Positions 9,054 through 18,693 of a stretch of 64,000 nt of DNA are shown in pieces. The stretch is from the NCBI RefSeq assembly GCF_015355755.1, contig NZ_JACVEE010000001.1, positions 1,426,001-1,490,000 of the forward strand, given 5' to 3'. This DNA comes from Nocardia sp. XZ_19_385. Its GTDB lineage: Bacteria > Actinomycetota > Actinomycetes > Mycobacteriales > Mycobacteriaceae. Within the stretch, counting starts at the first letter, position 1. Each line of letters starts with the position of its first letter. The translations under genes were made by a program, and so were the position numbers. The notes beneath the pieces are model-generated. The model was given only the letters and a program-made list of their open reading frames with translations. It ran no database searches and was not told the DNA's origin.

Positions 9054-10268
9054 TCAGGCCGACTGGTCGGCATGCCGGGCGCCGCGCAGACCCAGGCCCG
9101 CGGCGATCAGGCAGGCCACCGCGACCACGCCGACGAACCAGGGGAACACCGTGCTCAGACCCCAGGTCGTCGCGGCCCAGCCGGCGAGGATGGTCGGCAA
9201 CGCCATCGCCGAGTAGGCCAGCAGGTAGTACGCCGACATCGTCTCACCGCGCTTGTGGTGCGGCACCACGTTAGACAGGTGCCGCAGCGATCCGCCGAAC
9301 CCGAGCCCGAAGGTCACTCCGAGCGCGACGCCCGCCACCAGCACTACGACCCAGTTGTGGGTGGCCAGCGCGGGCACGGTCAGCAGCAGCGCCACCGCCA
9401 TGCCGGTATCGCCGATGATCGCGGCGCGGCGGGCCGGAATTCCGGTCGCGAGCAACTGGCTGGTCGCGCCGGACAGAGCGGTCGAGGCGACCACGGCACC
9501 GCCGAAGACCAGGTTGTGGATGCCGGTCTGCTGCGCGGCCAGCGACGGGTACAACGACAGCAGCACGCCGAGCACCGACCAGGCCGCCATCACACCGATC
9601 GCGGAGAACCAGAAGTCGGCGCTGATCTCTTGCGGCACAGCCGGTTTCGCGATCCGAATGCGTCCGGCGACCCGGGCCCCGTGCGGCTCTTTCAGCGCCA
9701 GCACACCGACGCCGATGATCAAGCAGACCACGGTGATCACCACATACGGCGTGCGCAACGGATACGGCGCGTACTGCGCGAGCAGCGCCGAACCCAGAAT
9801 CGCCACTGCCATACCGACATTGAAGGCCACGCCGCTGAGCTGCCCGGAGCGAGCGCCTCGATGCGGGCGCAGATCCAGCAGCGCCGCCGCGCCGGCCACC
9901 ACGGTCGCCCCGACCGCCAGCCCGTGTAAAGCTCTGGCCAGCAACAACATCGGCACCGAGTCGGCCAGCATGAAGACCACGAGACCGGCGATCATGGTGG
10001 CGAATGCGGCCAACAGCACCGGTTTCCGGCCGACGACGTCGGAGATCCGGCCCGACACCAGCACCGCCCCGAGCGCGGCGAAGGCGTATACGGCGAACAC
10101 CAAGGTCGTGGTCAGCGGCGACAGATGCCATTGCGTTTCGTAGAGGCCGTACAGCGGAGCCGGTACACCGGACACCCCCAGCGCCACACCGCTGGCCGCC
10201 AGCACCAGCGGGTAAGCCCAGCGCTGTGCGGTCTGCTCGTCGGCGGACACTACCGCTGTCCCTGCCAT
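9054..10268 (-). CDS. Major facilitator superfamily transporter
   Basis: About 404 residues with twelve predicted membrane helices. The loop between helices 2 and 3 carries the MFS motif A form SGRISDVVGRKPVLL, and helix 5 a GVAFNVGMAVAILGSALL glycine-rich stretch typical of proton-coupled exporters. The second of two adjacent ATGs (10268) has GGAG at the better distance. It is divergent from an ArsR-type regulator 91 bases away, a common arrangement in which the regulator controls the exporter. Substrate unknown; drug or small-metabolite efflux is likely. Confidence 0.9.
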   Translation of the reverse strand: MAGTAVVSADEQTAQRWAYPLVLAASGVALGVSGVPAPLYGLYETQWHLSPLTTTLVFAVYAFAALGAVLVSGRISDVVGRKPVLLAAFATMIAGLVVFMLADSVPMLLLARALHGLAVGATVVAGAAALLDLRPHRGARSGQLSGVAFNVGMAVAILGSALLAQYAPYPLRTPYVVITVVCLIIGVGVLALKEPHGARVAGRIRIAKPAVPQEISADFWFSAIGVMAAWSVLGVLLSLYPSLAAQQTGIHNLVFGGAVVASTALSGATSQLLATGIPARRAAIIGDTGMAVALLLTVPALATHNWVVVLVAGVALGVTFGLGFGGSLRHLSNVVPHHKRGETMSAYYLLAYSAMALPTILAGWAATTWGLSTVFPWFVGVVAVACLIAAGLGLRGARHADQSA

Positions 10269-10359
10269 CATCGCTCCGATCAGGTAAGTTTGATGTCGAT
10301 CGAACCAGTCGACCCTACGCCCGGCGCGACAATCATCGAACCCATCTGTGAGGTAGATC

Positions 10360-10671
10360 ATGACCGAAGCTAACGAACCGCTACCCCCGGTCGCCTCCCT
10401 CCCCACCGTCCTGGGCGCCCTGCAAGACCCCATCCGCCTGGAAATGGTCCGGCGCCTCAGCAACGCCGGCACCGCCGTCCGCTGCAGCGCCCTCTACGGC
10501 GTCATCAACAAATCCACCGCCACCCATCACTTCAAAATCCTGCGCGAAGCGGGCCTCATCGAACGCCTCGTCATCGACGGCCAGATCCACCAGCGTCTCC
10601 GCACCGCCGACGTCGACCAAGCCCTCCCCGGGCTGCTCCCCGCCATAGTCACCGCGGCGAACCAGACCTGA
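10360..10671 (+). CDS. ArsR-family winged-helix repressor
   Basis: A 103-residue regulator with the ArsR/SmtB-type winged helix: LGALQDPIRLEMVRRLS, then TATHHFKILREAGLIE as the recognition helix, then a wing DGQIHQRLR. No Cys-rich metal site (the ELCVCDL-type motif) is present, so it is probably a metal-independent ArsR member. The start ATG follows GTGAGG. It is divergent from the MFS exporter, whose promoter overlaps its own, so it is a likely repressor of that exporter. The ATCGAAC heptamer occurs at about 10299 and 10336 in the intergenic DNA and may be part of the operator. Confidence 0.88.
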   Translation: MTEANEPLPPVASLPTVLGALQDPIRLEMVRRLSNAGTAVRCSALYGVINKSTATHHFKILREAGLIERLVIDGQIHQRLRTADVDQALPGLLPAIVTAANQT

Positions 10672-10791
10672 CCACAGGGCCCGGTGCGGAAACGCGGCCT
10701 GCCAGTAGAACCGAACCGCTGCCGCACCCCACTCGTGGTGGCGCACAGGCTGTTGCCCGTGCACGACCGGTGGGTGTGCGACAGCGGAGGT

Positions 10792-12174
10792 TCAGGCGTC
10801 GACCAGGCGGCGGACAGCCGCCGGAAGCTCCCTGGTACGGCGATACGGGCCCGCTACCGAGGCCGCGAACGGGCGGGACAGCAGGGTCCGCGCGACCGCG
10901 GACACCTCTTCGGTGGTGACCGCATCGATCCGGCTCAACGTCTCGGAGACGCTGCGATGGTTGCCGTAGCTGAGTTCGCTGCGGCCGATGCGGTTCATGC
11001 GGGACGCGGAGTCCTCCAGGCCGAGGACCAGGCCGCCGCGCAACGAACCCTTGGCGCGGGCGCATTCGGCGTCGGTGATGCCGTGTTCGGCGACCTCTTC
11101 CAGCACGCCGCGCGCCAACGTCGCTACCTTGCCGAGGTTTTCGGGCTGGCAGCCGATGTACACGGAGAACGCGCCGGTGTCGGCGAAAGTGTCGACACTG
11201 GAGTACACCGAGTACGCCAAGCCGCGTTCTTCTCGAATGCGCTGGAACAGACGAGAACTCAGTCCGCCGCCGACGACGGTGTTGAGGACCGACAGCGGCC
11301 AGCGCCGTTCCCCCTCGTGCCGGCCGAAGGCGCGCACACCGAAGGTGAGGTGGGCCTGTTCGCTGTCGCGGTGGCTCCAGTGCAGCTCCGGCACGCCCGC
11401 GGGACGGAATCGGCCTTCGCGTCTGGCCGCGGGCATCGCGGACAGGTCGAGCCGGTGCTCGAAGGCACGATGCACCAGTTCGACGGTGCGTTCGTGCTCG
11501 ACATTGCCCGCTACCGCGACGACCATCCGGTCCGGGCGATACCGCCGCAGATGGAACGAGCGCAGTTGCGCGGCGTGCATCCCCTCGATCGATTCGATGG
11601 AACCGATCACCGGCCGCCCGATCGGGTGATCGCCGAACAGCGCGGTGAGGAACGCGTCGCCGACCATGTCCTCGGGATCGTCGTCGCGCATGGCGATTTC
11701 CTCGAGCACCACCTGACGTTCCAGGTCGACATCGGCGGCCCGGCACAGGCCGTTCAGTACCACGTCGGTGACCAGGTCCACCGCCAGCGGCAGGTCCTCG
11801 TCGATGACGTGGGCGTAGTAGCAGGTCTGCTCTTTCGCGGTGAACGCGTTGAGCTCGCCGCCGACCGCGTCCATGGCCTGGGCGATGTCCAGCGCCGACC
11901 GCGTCGGGGTCGCCTTGAACAGCAGATGTTCCAGGAAATGCGCGGCCCCGGCCACGGTCGGGCCTTCGTCGCGCGAACCGACGCCGACCCACACGCCGAT
12001 CGACGCCGAGCGCACACCGGGCACATGCTCGGTGACCACGCGTAGCCCGCCGGGCAGCACGGTACGACGCACACCGGAATCAACGGAATGCGAGAGGGAT
12101 TCGTCAGTTGCTCTCAGGAGTGACGAGCCCCCCTGCTCGCTGGGGAGCAGGAGGGCCGTCTTCTTCTTCGTCAC
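10792..12174 (-). CDS. M16-family zinc metallopeptidase
   Basis: A 460-residue processing-peptidase-type protease. The inverted zinc motif HFLEH is at residues 79-83, with a downstream Glu in QVVLEEIAM completing the metal site, so the enzyme appears active. A C-terminal M16 half contains GGGLSSRLFQRIREERGLAYS. It corresponds to Rv2782c (PepR) of M. tuberculosis and B. subtilis YmxG/MlpA-type proteins, which are encoded next to pnp. Its ATG lies 11 bases after the pnp stop, so it is cotranscribed with pnp. The natural substrate is unknown; cytoplasmic by sequence. Confidence 0.92.
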   Translation of the reverse strand: MTKKKTALLLPSEQGGSSLLRATDESLSHSVDSGVRRTVLPGGLRVVTEHVPGVRSASIGVWVGVGSRDEGPTVAGAAHFLEHLLFKATPTRSALDIAQAMDAVGGELNAFTAKEQTCYYAHVIDEDLPLAVDLVTDVVLNGLCRAADVDLERQVVLEEIAMRDDDPEDMVGDAFLTALFGDHPIGRPVIGSIESIEGMHAAQLRSFHLRRYRPDRMVVAVAGNVEHERTVELVHRAFEHRLDLSAMPAARREGRFRPAGVPELHWSHRDSEQAHLTFGVRAFGRHEGERRWPLSVLNTVVGGGLSSRLFQRIREERGLAYSVYSSVDTFADTGAFSVYIGCQPENLGKVATLARGVLEEVAEHGITDAECARAKGSLRGGLVLGLEDSASRMNRIGRSELSYGNHRSVSETLSRIDAVTTEEVSAVARTLLSRPFAASVAGPYRRTRELPAAVRRLVDA

Positions 12175-12185
12175 AGAGACAAGTA

Positions 12186-14462
12186 CTACTCTGCTGCCGC
12201 CGCCGCATCAACGGCTTCGTCCGCGGCCGGCTCTTCGGTGGCTTCCTCGACGGGAACCAGCGAGATCTTGCCGCGGTTGTCGATGTCGGCGATCTCCACG
12301 CGCAGCTTGTCGCCGACGTTCACCACGTCCTCGACCTTGGCGACGCGCTTGCCGTTGCCCAGCTTGGAGATGTGCACCAGACCGTCGCGGCCGGGCAGCA
12401 GCGAGACGAACGCGCCGAAGGCGGTGGTCTTGACGACCGTGCCCAGGAAGCGCTCGCCGACCTTCGGCAGCTGCGGGTTCGCGATGGCGTTGATCATGTC
12501 GATCGCCGCCTGCGCCGCGGGGCCGTTGGTCGCACCGACGTAGACCGTGCCGTCATCTTCGATCGAGATGTTGGCGCCGGTCTCCTCGGTGATCTGGTTG
12601 ATCACCTTGCCCTTGGGCCCGATCACCTCGCCGATCTTGTCGACCGGGATCTTGATCGCGGTGACGCGCGGCGCGTACTGGCTCATCTCGTCCGGGGTGG
12701 TGATGGCCTCGGCCATCACGTCCAGGATGGTGGTGCGGGCGTCGTGCGCCTGGCTCAGCGCACCGGCCAGCACCTTCGAGGGGATGCCGTCGAGCTTGGT
12801 GTCCAGCTGCAGCGCGGTGACGAACTCGCGGGTGCCGGCGACCTTGAAGTCCATGTCGCCGAAGGCATCTTCGGCGCCGAGGATGTCGGTCAGGGCGACG
12901 TAGCGGACTTCGTCCTCACCCTTGTCGTTCTTGATGGTGTCCGACACCAGGCCCATGGCGATACCGGCGACGGGGGCCTTCAGCGGCACACCGGCGTTCA
13001 GCAGCGACAGGGTGGAGGCGCAGACCGAGCCCATCGAGGTGGAACCGTTGGAGGACAACGCTTCCGAGACCTGACGGATGGCGTACGGGAACTCCTCCTG
13101 CGACGGCAGCACCGGCATCAGGGCGCGCTCGGCGAGGGCGCCGTGGCCGATCTCGCGACGCTTCGGCGAACCGACGCGGCCGGTCTCACCGGTGGAGTAC
13201 GGCGGGAAGTTGTAGTGGTGCATGTAGCGCTTGGAGGTCTCCGGGCCGAGCGAGTCGACCTGCTGCGCCATCTTGACCATGTCCAGGGTGGTGACGCCCA
13301 TGATCTGGGTCTCGCCACGCTCGAACAGGGCCGAACCGTGGGCCCGCGGGATCACGGCGACCTCGGCGGACAGCGCGCGGATGTCGGCCAGGCCACGGCC
13401 GTCGATGCGGAAGCTGTCGGTCAGGATGCGCTGGCGCACCAGCTTCTTGGTGACCGAGCGGAACGCGGCGCCCAGCTCCTTCTCGCGACCGGCGAAGTCG
13501 TCGCCGAGACGGCTGAGCACGTCCAGCTTGATCTCGTCGATCTTGGTTTCGCGCTCCTGCTTGTCGGCGATGCTCATCGCCTCGTTCAGCTCACGCTTGG
13601 CGGTGCCTTCGACGGCCTCGAAGACGTCGGCCGCGTACGGCGGGAACAGCGGGAACTCACCGATCGGCTTGGCGGCCAGCTCGGCGAGGTCGGCCTGCGC
13701 GCGGCACAGCCGGGCGATGAACGGCTTGGCGGCCTCGAGGCCCTCGGCGACGACGGCCTCGGTCGGGGCCTGCGCGCCACCGTCGATCAGCTCGATCACC
13801 TTGGTGGTGGCCTCGGCCTCGACCATCATGATCGCGACGTCACCGGAGTCGACCACGCGGCCCGCGACGACCATGTCGAACACGGCGCCCTCGAGCTGCT
13901 CGACGGTCGGGAACGCGACCCACTGGCCCTCGATCAGGGCGACGCGCACGCCGCCGATGGGGCCGGAGAACGGCAGGCCCGAGATCTGGGTGGACGCGGA
14001 CGCGGCGTTGATGGCCACCACGTCGTAGAGATCCTGCGGATCCAGCGACAGCACGGTGACCACGACCTGGATCTCGTTGCGCAGGCCGTCGACGAAGGAC
14101 GGGCGCAGCGGACGGTCGATCAGGCGGCAGGTCAGGATCGCGTCGGTGGAGGGGCGGCCCTCGCGACGGAAGAACGAGCCGGGGATGCGGCCCGCGGCGT
14201 ACATGCGCTCTTCGACGTCGACCGTCAGCGGGAAGAAGTCGAACTGCTCTTTGGGGTGCTTGCCCGCGGTGGTCGCGGACAGCAGCATGGTCTCGTCGTC
14301 CAGGTAGGCCACGACGGCGCCGGCGGCCTGACGGGCCAGCCGGCCGGTCTCGAAGCGGATGGTGCGGGTGCCGTAGCTGCCGTTGTCGATCAGCGCGACG
14401 GATTCGAACACACCGGGCTCGACCTCTACGGCCGAGGACTTGCGTTCAGTTGTTTCGGTCAT
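12186..14462 (-). CDS. pnp: Polyribonucleotide nucleotidyltransferase (PNPase; guanosine pentaphosphate synthetase GpsI)
   Basis: PNPase degrades RNA 3' to 5' by phosphorolysis; actinobacterial members were also described as GpsI for making pppGpp. The 758-residue chain holds two RNase PH domains (roughly 1-250 and 340-560) separated by a helical domain, then a KH domain with the IGPKGK loop and a C-terminal S1 domain ([20 protein letters not shown]), ending in an acidic Ala/Glu tail. The ATG follows AGAGAAGAG. A stable hairpin lies in the 5' leader (14488-14520), suggestive of autoregulation as known for E. coli pnp. Confidence 0.97.
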   Translation of the reverse strand: MTETTERKSSAVEVEPGVFESVALIDNGSYGTRTIRFETGRLARQAAGAVVAYLDDETMLLSATTAGKHPKEQFDFFPLTVDVEERMYAAGRIPGSFFRREGRPSTDAILTCRLIDRPLRPSFVDGLRNEIQVVVTVLSLDPQDLYDVVAINAASASTQISGLPFSGPIGGVRVALIEGQWVAFPTVEQLEGAVFDMVVAGRVVDSGDVAIMMVEAEATTKVIELIDGGAQAPTEAVVAEGLEAAKPFIARLCRAQADLAELAAKPIGEFPLFPPYAADVFEAVEGTAKRELNEAMSIADKQERETKIDEIKLDVLSRLGDDFAGREKELGAAFRSVTKKLVRQRILTDSFRIDGRGLADIRALSAEVAVIPRAHGSALFERGETQIMGVTTLDMVKMAQQVDSLGPETSKRYMHHYNFPPYSTGETGRVGSPKRREIGHGALAERALMPVLPSQEEFPYAIRQVSEALSSNGSTSMGSVCASTLSLLNAGVPLKAPVAGIAMGLVSDTIKNDKGEDEVRYVALTDILGAEDAFGDMDFKVAGTREFVTALQLDTKLDGIPSKVLAGALSQAHDARTTILDVMAEAITTPDEMSQYAPRVTAIKIPVDKIGEVIGPKGKVINQITEETGANISIEDDGTVYVGATNGPAAQAAIDMINAIANPQLPKVGERFLGTVVKTTAFGAFVSLLPGRDGLVHISKLGNGKRVAKVEDVVNVGDKLRVEIADIDNRGKISLVPVEEATEEPAADEAVDAAAAAE

Positions 14463-14487
14463 TCTCTTCTCTCAACCTCTCGTCTTC

Positions 14488-14520
14488 GCCGGATCTCGCG
14501 CCTCGTAGGCGCGATCCGGC
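14488..14520 (-). promoter_or_regulatory. Hairpin in the pnp 5' leader
   Basis: Left arm 14488-14503 and right arm 14507-14520 pair almost fully (GCCGGATC/ATCCGGC plus CGCGCCT/AGGCGCG) with a two-base bulge and a 3-base loop. It lies 25 bases upstream of the pnp start codon on the transcribed strand. E. coli pnp is autoregulated through a leader stem cut by RNase III; a similar role here is an inference. Confidence 0.45.
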
Positions 14521-14770
14521 AATTCGTCAGCCGTACCTGGCACGGACGCGCGGCAACCTTCCTGGTTGCGACGCGCAGACCCGGCCGGCTTCGCGGAGGC
14601 GATCATCGATCGAAGCCCGCCGGTGCCGATCATTTCGAGCGACCTGCAAGCAGTCGCTACGGCACCTGGGAGGCCACTACCGAAGACCGACGCCACGCGG
14701 GCGGGTACTTACGGCTGTGCTGTGTTGTGCGGTTGTGCGTCGGGGAGGTGTTCACCCCTGGAACGCAAAT

Positions 14771-14805
14771 AGCCAACGGGGAGATTGTACGTCTCCCCGT
14801 TGGCT
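14771..14805 (-). terminator. Terminator after rpsO
   Basis: A perfect 14-bp stem (14771-14784 with 14792-14805, core GCCAACGGGGAGA) and a 7-base loop begin about 40 bases downstream of the rpsO stop. The stem is flanked by AAAAG on one side and TATTTG on the other in the transcribed sense, so it is a good intrinsic terminator or RNA 3'-end stabiliser. Confidence 0.75.
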
Positions 14806-14844
14806 CTTTTACCAACGACCTATGGAAGTCAGTGTGTCGGCGTG

Positions 14845-15114
14845 CTAGCGACGCAGGCCGAGGCGCTCGATCAGCGAGCGGTACCGGTTGATGTCCTTGG
14901 CCGCCAGGTACTTCGACAGGCGACGACGACGACCGATCAGGGCCAGCAGGCCGTGGCGGGTGTGGTGATCGTGCTTGTGCTGCTTCAGGTGCTCGGTGAG
15001 ATCCGAGATCCGCTTGGACAGCAGCGCGATCTGCGCCTCCGGGGAACCGGTGTCCTTCTCGTGCAGGCCGTATTCCTTGAGGATGGCGGTCTTCTGCTCA
15101 GTGGTCAGAGCCAT
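14845..15114 (-). CDS. rpsO: 30S ribosomal protein S15
   Basis: The 89-residue product is the standard length for S15, a primary binder of the central domain of 16S rRNA. It shows the family pattern from [20 protein letters not shown] through [16 protein letters not shown] to [12 protein letters not shown] and the Tyr-Arg-containing C-terminus. It lies between ribF upstream and pnp downstream, as in M. tuberculosis. Many bacteria couple rpsO and pnp transcription; here a hairpin separates them, so pnp probably has its own promoter as well. Confidence 0.98.
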   Translation of the reverse strand: MALTTEQKTAILKEYGLHEKDTGSPEAQIALLSKRISDLTEHLKQHKHDHHTRHGLLALIGRRRRLSKYLAAKDINRYRSLIERLGLRR

Positions 15115-15231
15115 GCGGCGTCCACTCCTATTTTTTCAGTTCCGCGCTCGGATTCGAACGGGTGCCACCGCGGACCGCAGCAAACCCGAGGATTCACAGT
15201 ACCGGAGTGATTCCGGCAAACCCAATCGGGG

Positions 15232-16200
15232 CTATTCGACGGCCGTCAGGACCTTGCGGGCGTTCTCCACATCCCGGGCCATGGCTTCGAGCAGTTCGTC
15301 GAGGGAATCGAATTTGCGCATGCCGCGCAGGTGCTCGGCGAAATCTATCGCGACGTGCCGGCCGTAGAGATCGGCCTCGCCATCGAGCACGAAGGCCTCC
15401 ACGGTGCGGGTGACCCCCTCGAATTGCGGATTCGTCCCCACCGAGATCGCGGCCATCGCCGGCACACCCGGTGCGGCCGGGCCGATCGCCGGGCCGTCGG
15501 GATCCAGCACGGTGAACCAGCCCGCGTACACCCCGTCGGCGGGGATCGCGGCGTACGGCGTCGGGGCCAGATTCGCGGTGGGGAATCCCAGGTCCTTGCC
15601 GCGGCCCTCGCCGTGCACGACCTCGCCCTCGATCCGGTGCGGGCGGCCCAGCGCCTCCGCGGCGGCGGCCATATCGCCGGCCTCGAGGCAGGCGCGAATA
15701 TAGGTAGAGGAGAAGGTGACCGCGTGCTCCCCGACCAGCTTCACGCCATCGACTTCGAAACCGAACTGCTCCCCCAGCTCACGCATGGTGTCGACGGTGC
15801 CCGCGGCCTTCTTGCCGAAGGTGAAGTTGTCGCCGACCACGACCTCGGCCACGTGTAGGCGCTCGACCAGCAGATCGTGCACGTAGGCCTCGGGGGTCAG
15901 CTGCATGAATTCGGGCGTGAACGGGATGACGCAGAAGACGTCGACGCCGAGTTCCTCGGCCAGTTCCGCGCGGCGGGTCAGCGTGCTCAGCTGCGCCGGA
16001 TGTGAACCGGGCCGCACCACCTCCATGGGGTGCGGATCGAAGGTCATCAACACCGCCGGGACACCACGCGCGGCCGCGGACTTCACAGCGCGGCTGATCA
16101 ACTGGGCGTGGCCGCGATGCACGCCGTCGAACACGCCGATCGTGAGTACGCAGCGGCCCCAGTCCGCGGGCACCTCGTCGAGACTTCGCCATCTCTGCAC
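15232..16200 (-). CDS. ribF: Bifunctional riboflavin kinase/FAD synthetase
   Basis: RibF phosphorylates riboflavin to FMN and adenylates FMN to FAD. The 322-residue protein has an N-terminal nucleotidyl-transferase domain (VLTIGVFDGVHRGH, then LMTFDPHPMEVV, and TFSSTYIR) and a C-terminal riboflavin-kinase domain (GEGRGKDLGFPTANL, where the PTAN motif binds metal and phosphate). GTG 16200 is chosen because the mycobacterial protein begins with the same QRWR segment; the longer upstream frame has no support. It is 117 bases upstream of rpsO. Confidence 0.96.
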   Translation of the reverse strand: MQRWRSLDEVPADWGRCVLTIGVFDGVHRGHAQLISRAVKSAAARGVPAVLMTFDPHPMEVVRPGSHPAQLSTLTRRAELAEELGVDVFCVIPFTPEFMQLTPEAYVHDLLVERLHVAEVVVGDNFTFGKKAAGTVDTMRELGEQFGFEVDGVKLVGEHAVTFSSTYIRACLEAGDMAAAAEALGRPHRIEGEVVHGEGRGKDLGFPTANLAPTPYAAIPADGVYAGWFTVLDPDGPAIGPAAPGVPAMAAISVGTNPQFEGVTRTVEAFVLDGEADLYGRHVAIDFAEHLRGMRKFDSLDELLEAMARDVENARKVLTAVE

Positions 16201-16340
16201 GGTTGCAGCGTACGCAAATGGGGTCACGAACAATATTCCGGCGTCCCACAAGTCACACGACGTTATCCACTTGGTGAACAGGCGTTCGTCTCCCGCGCCG
16301 AGATGTGTGTATCGGCGAAGGAGTGCATAAGCTCAGGTAC

Positions 16341-17102
16341 GTGCCCGGTAAACGAGACATCGCCACCCGACGCGACCTGGCCGAGCAGGCCCCGACGCCC
16401 GCCGACGACGCCGTACCCGGCGGCACCGCGACGATTGCCCCGGAGCTGACCTCTGTCGCGCAGGACTACCTCAAGGTGATCTGGACCGCGCAGGAGTGGT
16501 CGCAGGAGAAGGTGTCGACGAAGCTGCTCGCCGAACGCATCGGGGTGTCCGCGTCCACCGTCTCCGAAGCCGTCCGCAAACTCGCCGACCAGGGCTTGGT
16601 CGAGCACGCACGCTACGGCTCGATCACCTTGACCGAGCACGGGCGGCGCGCCGCGGTCGCGATGGTGCGCCGGCACCGGCTGATCGAAACGTTCCTCGTC
16701 AACGAGCTCGGGTACGGGTGGGACGAGGTGCACGACGAGGCCGAGGTGCTCGAACACGCGGTGTCGGAGCTGCTGATGGCGCGCATCGACGCGAAACTCG
16801 GCTACCCCGACCGGGATCCGCACGGCGACCCGATCCCGTCGGTCGACGGTGCCGTCCCGACCCCGCCCGCGCGTCAGCTCAGCGACTTCGCGGCGGGCGA
16901 ATCCGGCCGCGTCGCAAGGATTTCCGACTCCGACCCGGACATGCTCCGCTACTTCGACTCCGTCGGCATCGCCCTCGACACGGCCATCACCGTCGTCGAA
17001 CGCCGCGACTTCGCCGGCACCATCGCTCTCCGCCTCGGTACCGCCGAAACCCCCATCGACCTCGGCCGCCCTGCCGCCGAAGCCATCTGGCTCACCGCTT
17101 GA
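16341..17102 (+). CDS. DtxR/MntR-family metal-dependent repressor
   Basis: A roughly 253-residue metalloregulator with an N-terminal winged helix (SVAQDYLKVIWTAQEW, then LLAERIGVSASTVSEAVRKL), a dimerisation and metal-binding middle (RRHRLIETFLVNELGYGWDE, VHDEAEVLEHAVSE) and an FeoA/SH3-like C-terminal domain. The His and Glu ligands expected for the Mn/Fe sites are present. It corresponds to SirR (Rv2788). GTG 16341 is the preferred start; GTG 16323 and 16305 are alternatives with worse ribosome spacing. No transporter is adjacent, so targets are elsewhere. It probably controls manganese or iron uptake. Confidence 0.9.
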   Translation: MPGKRDIATRRDLAEQAPTPADDAVPGGTATIAPELTSVAQDYLKVIWTAQEWSQEKVSTKLLAERIGVSASTVSEAVRKLADQGLVEHARYGSITLTEHGRRAAVAMVRRHRLIETFLVNELGYGWDEVHDEAEVLEHAVSELLMARIDAKLGYPDRDPHGDPIPSVDGAVPTPPARQLSDFAAGESGRVARISDSDPDMLRYFDSVGIALDTAITVVERRDFAGTIALRLGTAETPIDLGRPAAEAIWLTA

Positions 17103-17104
17103 AC

Positions 17105-17151
17105 GGGACATGACCGAGGCGTTTCGCGAGTAGCGGCCGCGGTCATGTCCC
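17105..17151. terminator. Convergent-gene hairpin
   Basis: GGGACATGACCG at 17105-17116 pairs exactly with 17140-17151, with a 23-base loop. It begins two bases after the DtxR-type gene and ends just before the converging lipoprotein gene, so it could terminate both. No T tract. Confidence 0.55.
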
Positions 17152-17161
17152 GGTTATCGGA

Positions 17162-17971
17162 TCAGCACTTGTTGAAGTAGCCCTGGAGGCGTTGGGGAAC
17201 ACCGTCTTTCGAGGCTGTAGACCAGCAGGTGTCGTGCGGGAAGCTGACGTAGTTGTTCCAGCGGTCGCCGAGGCGGCGGACGAGGCGCTGGGTGTCACCG
17301 GGGGTATTCCAGCTGATCACGCCCCATGAGCCCGCGCATTCGCGGACCGTGGCCAGCGTCCAATCCTCTTGTCCCGAATAGAGTTGGCCCTGCGCGGCCA
17401 GGTCGGAGACGATCGCCTGGGGGGAGCATTGGTCGGGCGACGCCGGGTCCTGGAAGCGGAAAGCGCCTTCCACGGTCGAATCGGGGCGGATGAGGAACAG
17501 ATGGTGGTAGCCCTCCGGTACCGGTGTGGTGCCCGCGGGTGGTTGGCCCATGCCCATCCGGTAGCAGCCGACCGGGACGGTGAAGATCGCACGCCCGGTG
17601 CCATCGGTGATGCCGTCCCAGCGCCGGACCTCTTTGCCGTCGTCGGGGATGTCGTCGTTCTTGGGATCGCAGGGCTGGATAAGTCGCAGGTTGACCGGGA
17701 CGTTCGGCACCGGCTGGTTGGACAGGGTCCGGGTGAAGATCATCGCGGTCCCCGTGCCGGCTTGCGGCGGAACAGGTTTCGGGGCCGGCCGGGACGTGTC
17801 CGTCACACCGGAATTGGTCGGGCCCGGTTGCAGCGGGGCTGCGGTTACCGGTGTCGTCAGCTCCGGCAATTGACTGGTGGGCGACGCGGGTTCAGTGCTG
17901 CTCCCGCACCCCACCGCCAGCACCGCCAAAGCGGCGAGAACTACTGTCTTCCGGACGATTCCATGCATCAT
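17162..17971 (-). CDS. Secreted lipoprotein of unknown function
   Basis: A 269-residue protein with a lipoprotein signal peptide: basic start, hydrophobic core VVLAALAVLAV and lipobox AVGC with the modified Cys at residue 22. A Pro/Thr-rich linker (about residues 25-75) precedes a globular domain with six further Cys residues spread through it (in LIQPCDPKND, VGCYRM, DQCSPQ, RECAGS, DTCWST and the final NKC), suggesting disulfides outside the membrane. The third in-frame Met (17971) has AAAGGG at the right distance. The family is not recognised. Confidence 0.82.
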   Translation of the reverse strand: MMHGIVRKTVVLAALAVLAVGCGSSTEPASPTSQLPELTTPVTAAPLQPGPTNSGVTDTSRPAPKPVPPQAGTGTAMIFTRTLSNQPVPNVPVNLRLIQPCDPKNDDIPDDGKEVRRWDGITDGTGRAIFTVPVGCYRMGMGQPPAGTTPVPEGYHHLFLIRPDSTVEGAFRFQDPASPDQCSPQAIVSDLAAQGQLYSGQEDWTLATVRECAGSWGVISWNTPGDTQRLVRRLGDRWNNYVSFPHDTCWSTASKDGVPQRLQGYFNKC

Positions 17972-18150
17972 CGCCATGGCCCTTTCACTCTAATCCTGAG
18001 GATGCCCGGGCCTATCGGCGCGCCGATCAGGCACGCGACAAGAGGCACCCGACCGCGGCCCACTCTTGGGCCGACACCCCAAAGATGAGCTCGCAACCTA
18101 GAGGTTTCCCCCAGAATTACTTGAGCCGACCAGATCTTGCCGGTTTGCGC

Positions 18151-18570
18151 TCAGCGGGAGAGGAAGTCGAGGAGGGCGCGGAATTCCGGAGGCGAGAGGT
18201 AGCCGTCGCCGTCCGCGTCGGCGGCGTCGAGGAGGACGTCGGCGGGGCCGTCGATCATGCCCTGGCCGACTTGGCGGATGAGTTGTTCGAGTTCCTCGAC
18301 GGAGATCTTGCCGTCCTGGTTGACGTCGAAGACCTGGAAGGCGGCGTCCGCGTCGGTGACCTCGATCTTGCCCGCGACCAGGGCGGCGTCGAATTCGGCA
18401 CGGGAGACCAGGAAATCGCCGTCGGTGTCGGCGGCGGCGACCATGCGCTCGACCGACTCGTCGTCGACCTCGATGCCCTGGGCACGGATCCCGATGATGA
18501 TGTCCTCGACGGATACCAGTCCGTCGCGGTCCCGGTCCCACAGATCGAACGAATCCGGCTGTCCACTCAT
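18151..18570 (-). CDS. Four-EF-hand calcium-binding protein
   Basis: A 139-residue cytoplasmic calmodulin/calerythrin-like protein with four EF-hand loops: DRDRDGLVSVED, DTDGDFLVSRAE, DVNQDGKISVEE and DADGDGYLSPPE. Loops 3 and 4 are canonical. Loop 1 ends in Asp instead of Glu at position 12, and loop 2 has Phe instead of Gly at position 6, so calcium affinity probably differs between lobes. No signal peptide. It converges with nothing and lies alone, divergent from the hydrolase gene by 179 bases. Likely a Ca2+ buffer or sensor; partners unknown. Confidence 0.9.
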   Translation of the reverse strand: MSGQPDSFDLWDRDRDGLVSVEDIIIGIRAQGIEVDDESVERMVAAADTDGDFLVSRAEFDAALVAGKIEVTDADAAFQVFDVNQDGKISVEELEQLIRQVGQGMIDGPADVLLDAADADGDGYLSPPEFRALLDFLSR

Positions 18571-18693
18571 CGCATACCCCTCATCGGCCCTGCCGCCGGT
18601 CGCCGCGGCGGACGCCAGCCACTTTACGTGCGCGCGACTCCGCTCACCGGCCTTCAGGTTCGGGCTCGAGAAAGTTCGGCATTCGACTGGAAC

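Larger units (their letters stand above)
14463..14844. other. rpsO-pnp intergenic region, no gene seen
   Basis: These 382 bases between rpsO and pnp contain no credible coding frame. They hold a hairpin close to the pnp start (14488-14520), a 14-bp hairpin just after rpsO (14771-14805), and about 250 bases of ordinary GC-rich sequence in between that could contain a pnp promoter; I could not fix its elements. Confidence 0.6.
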
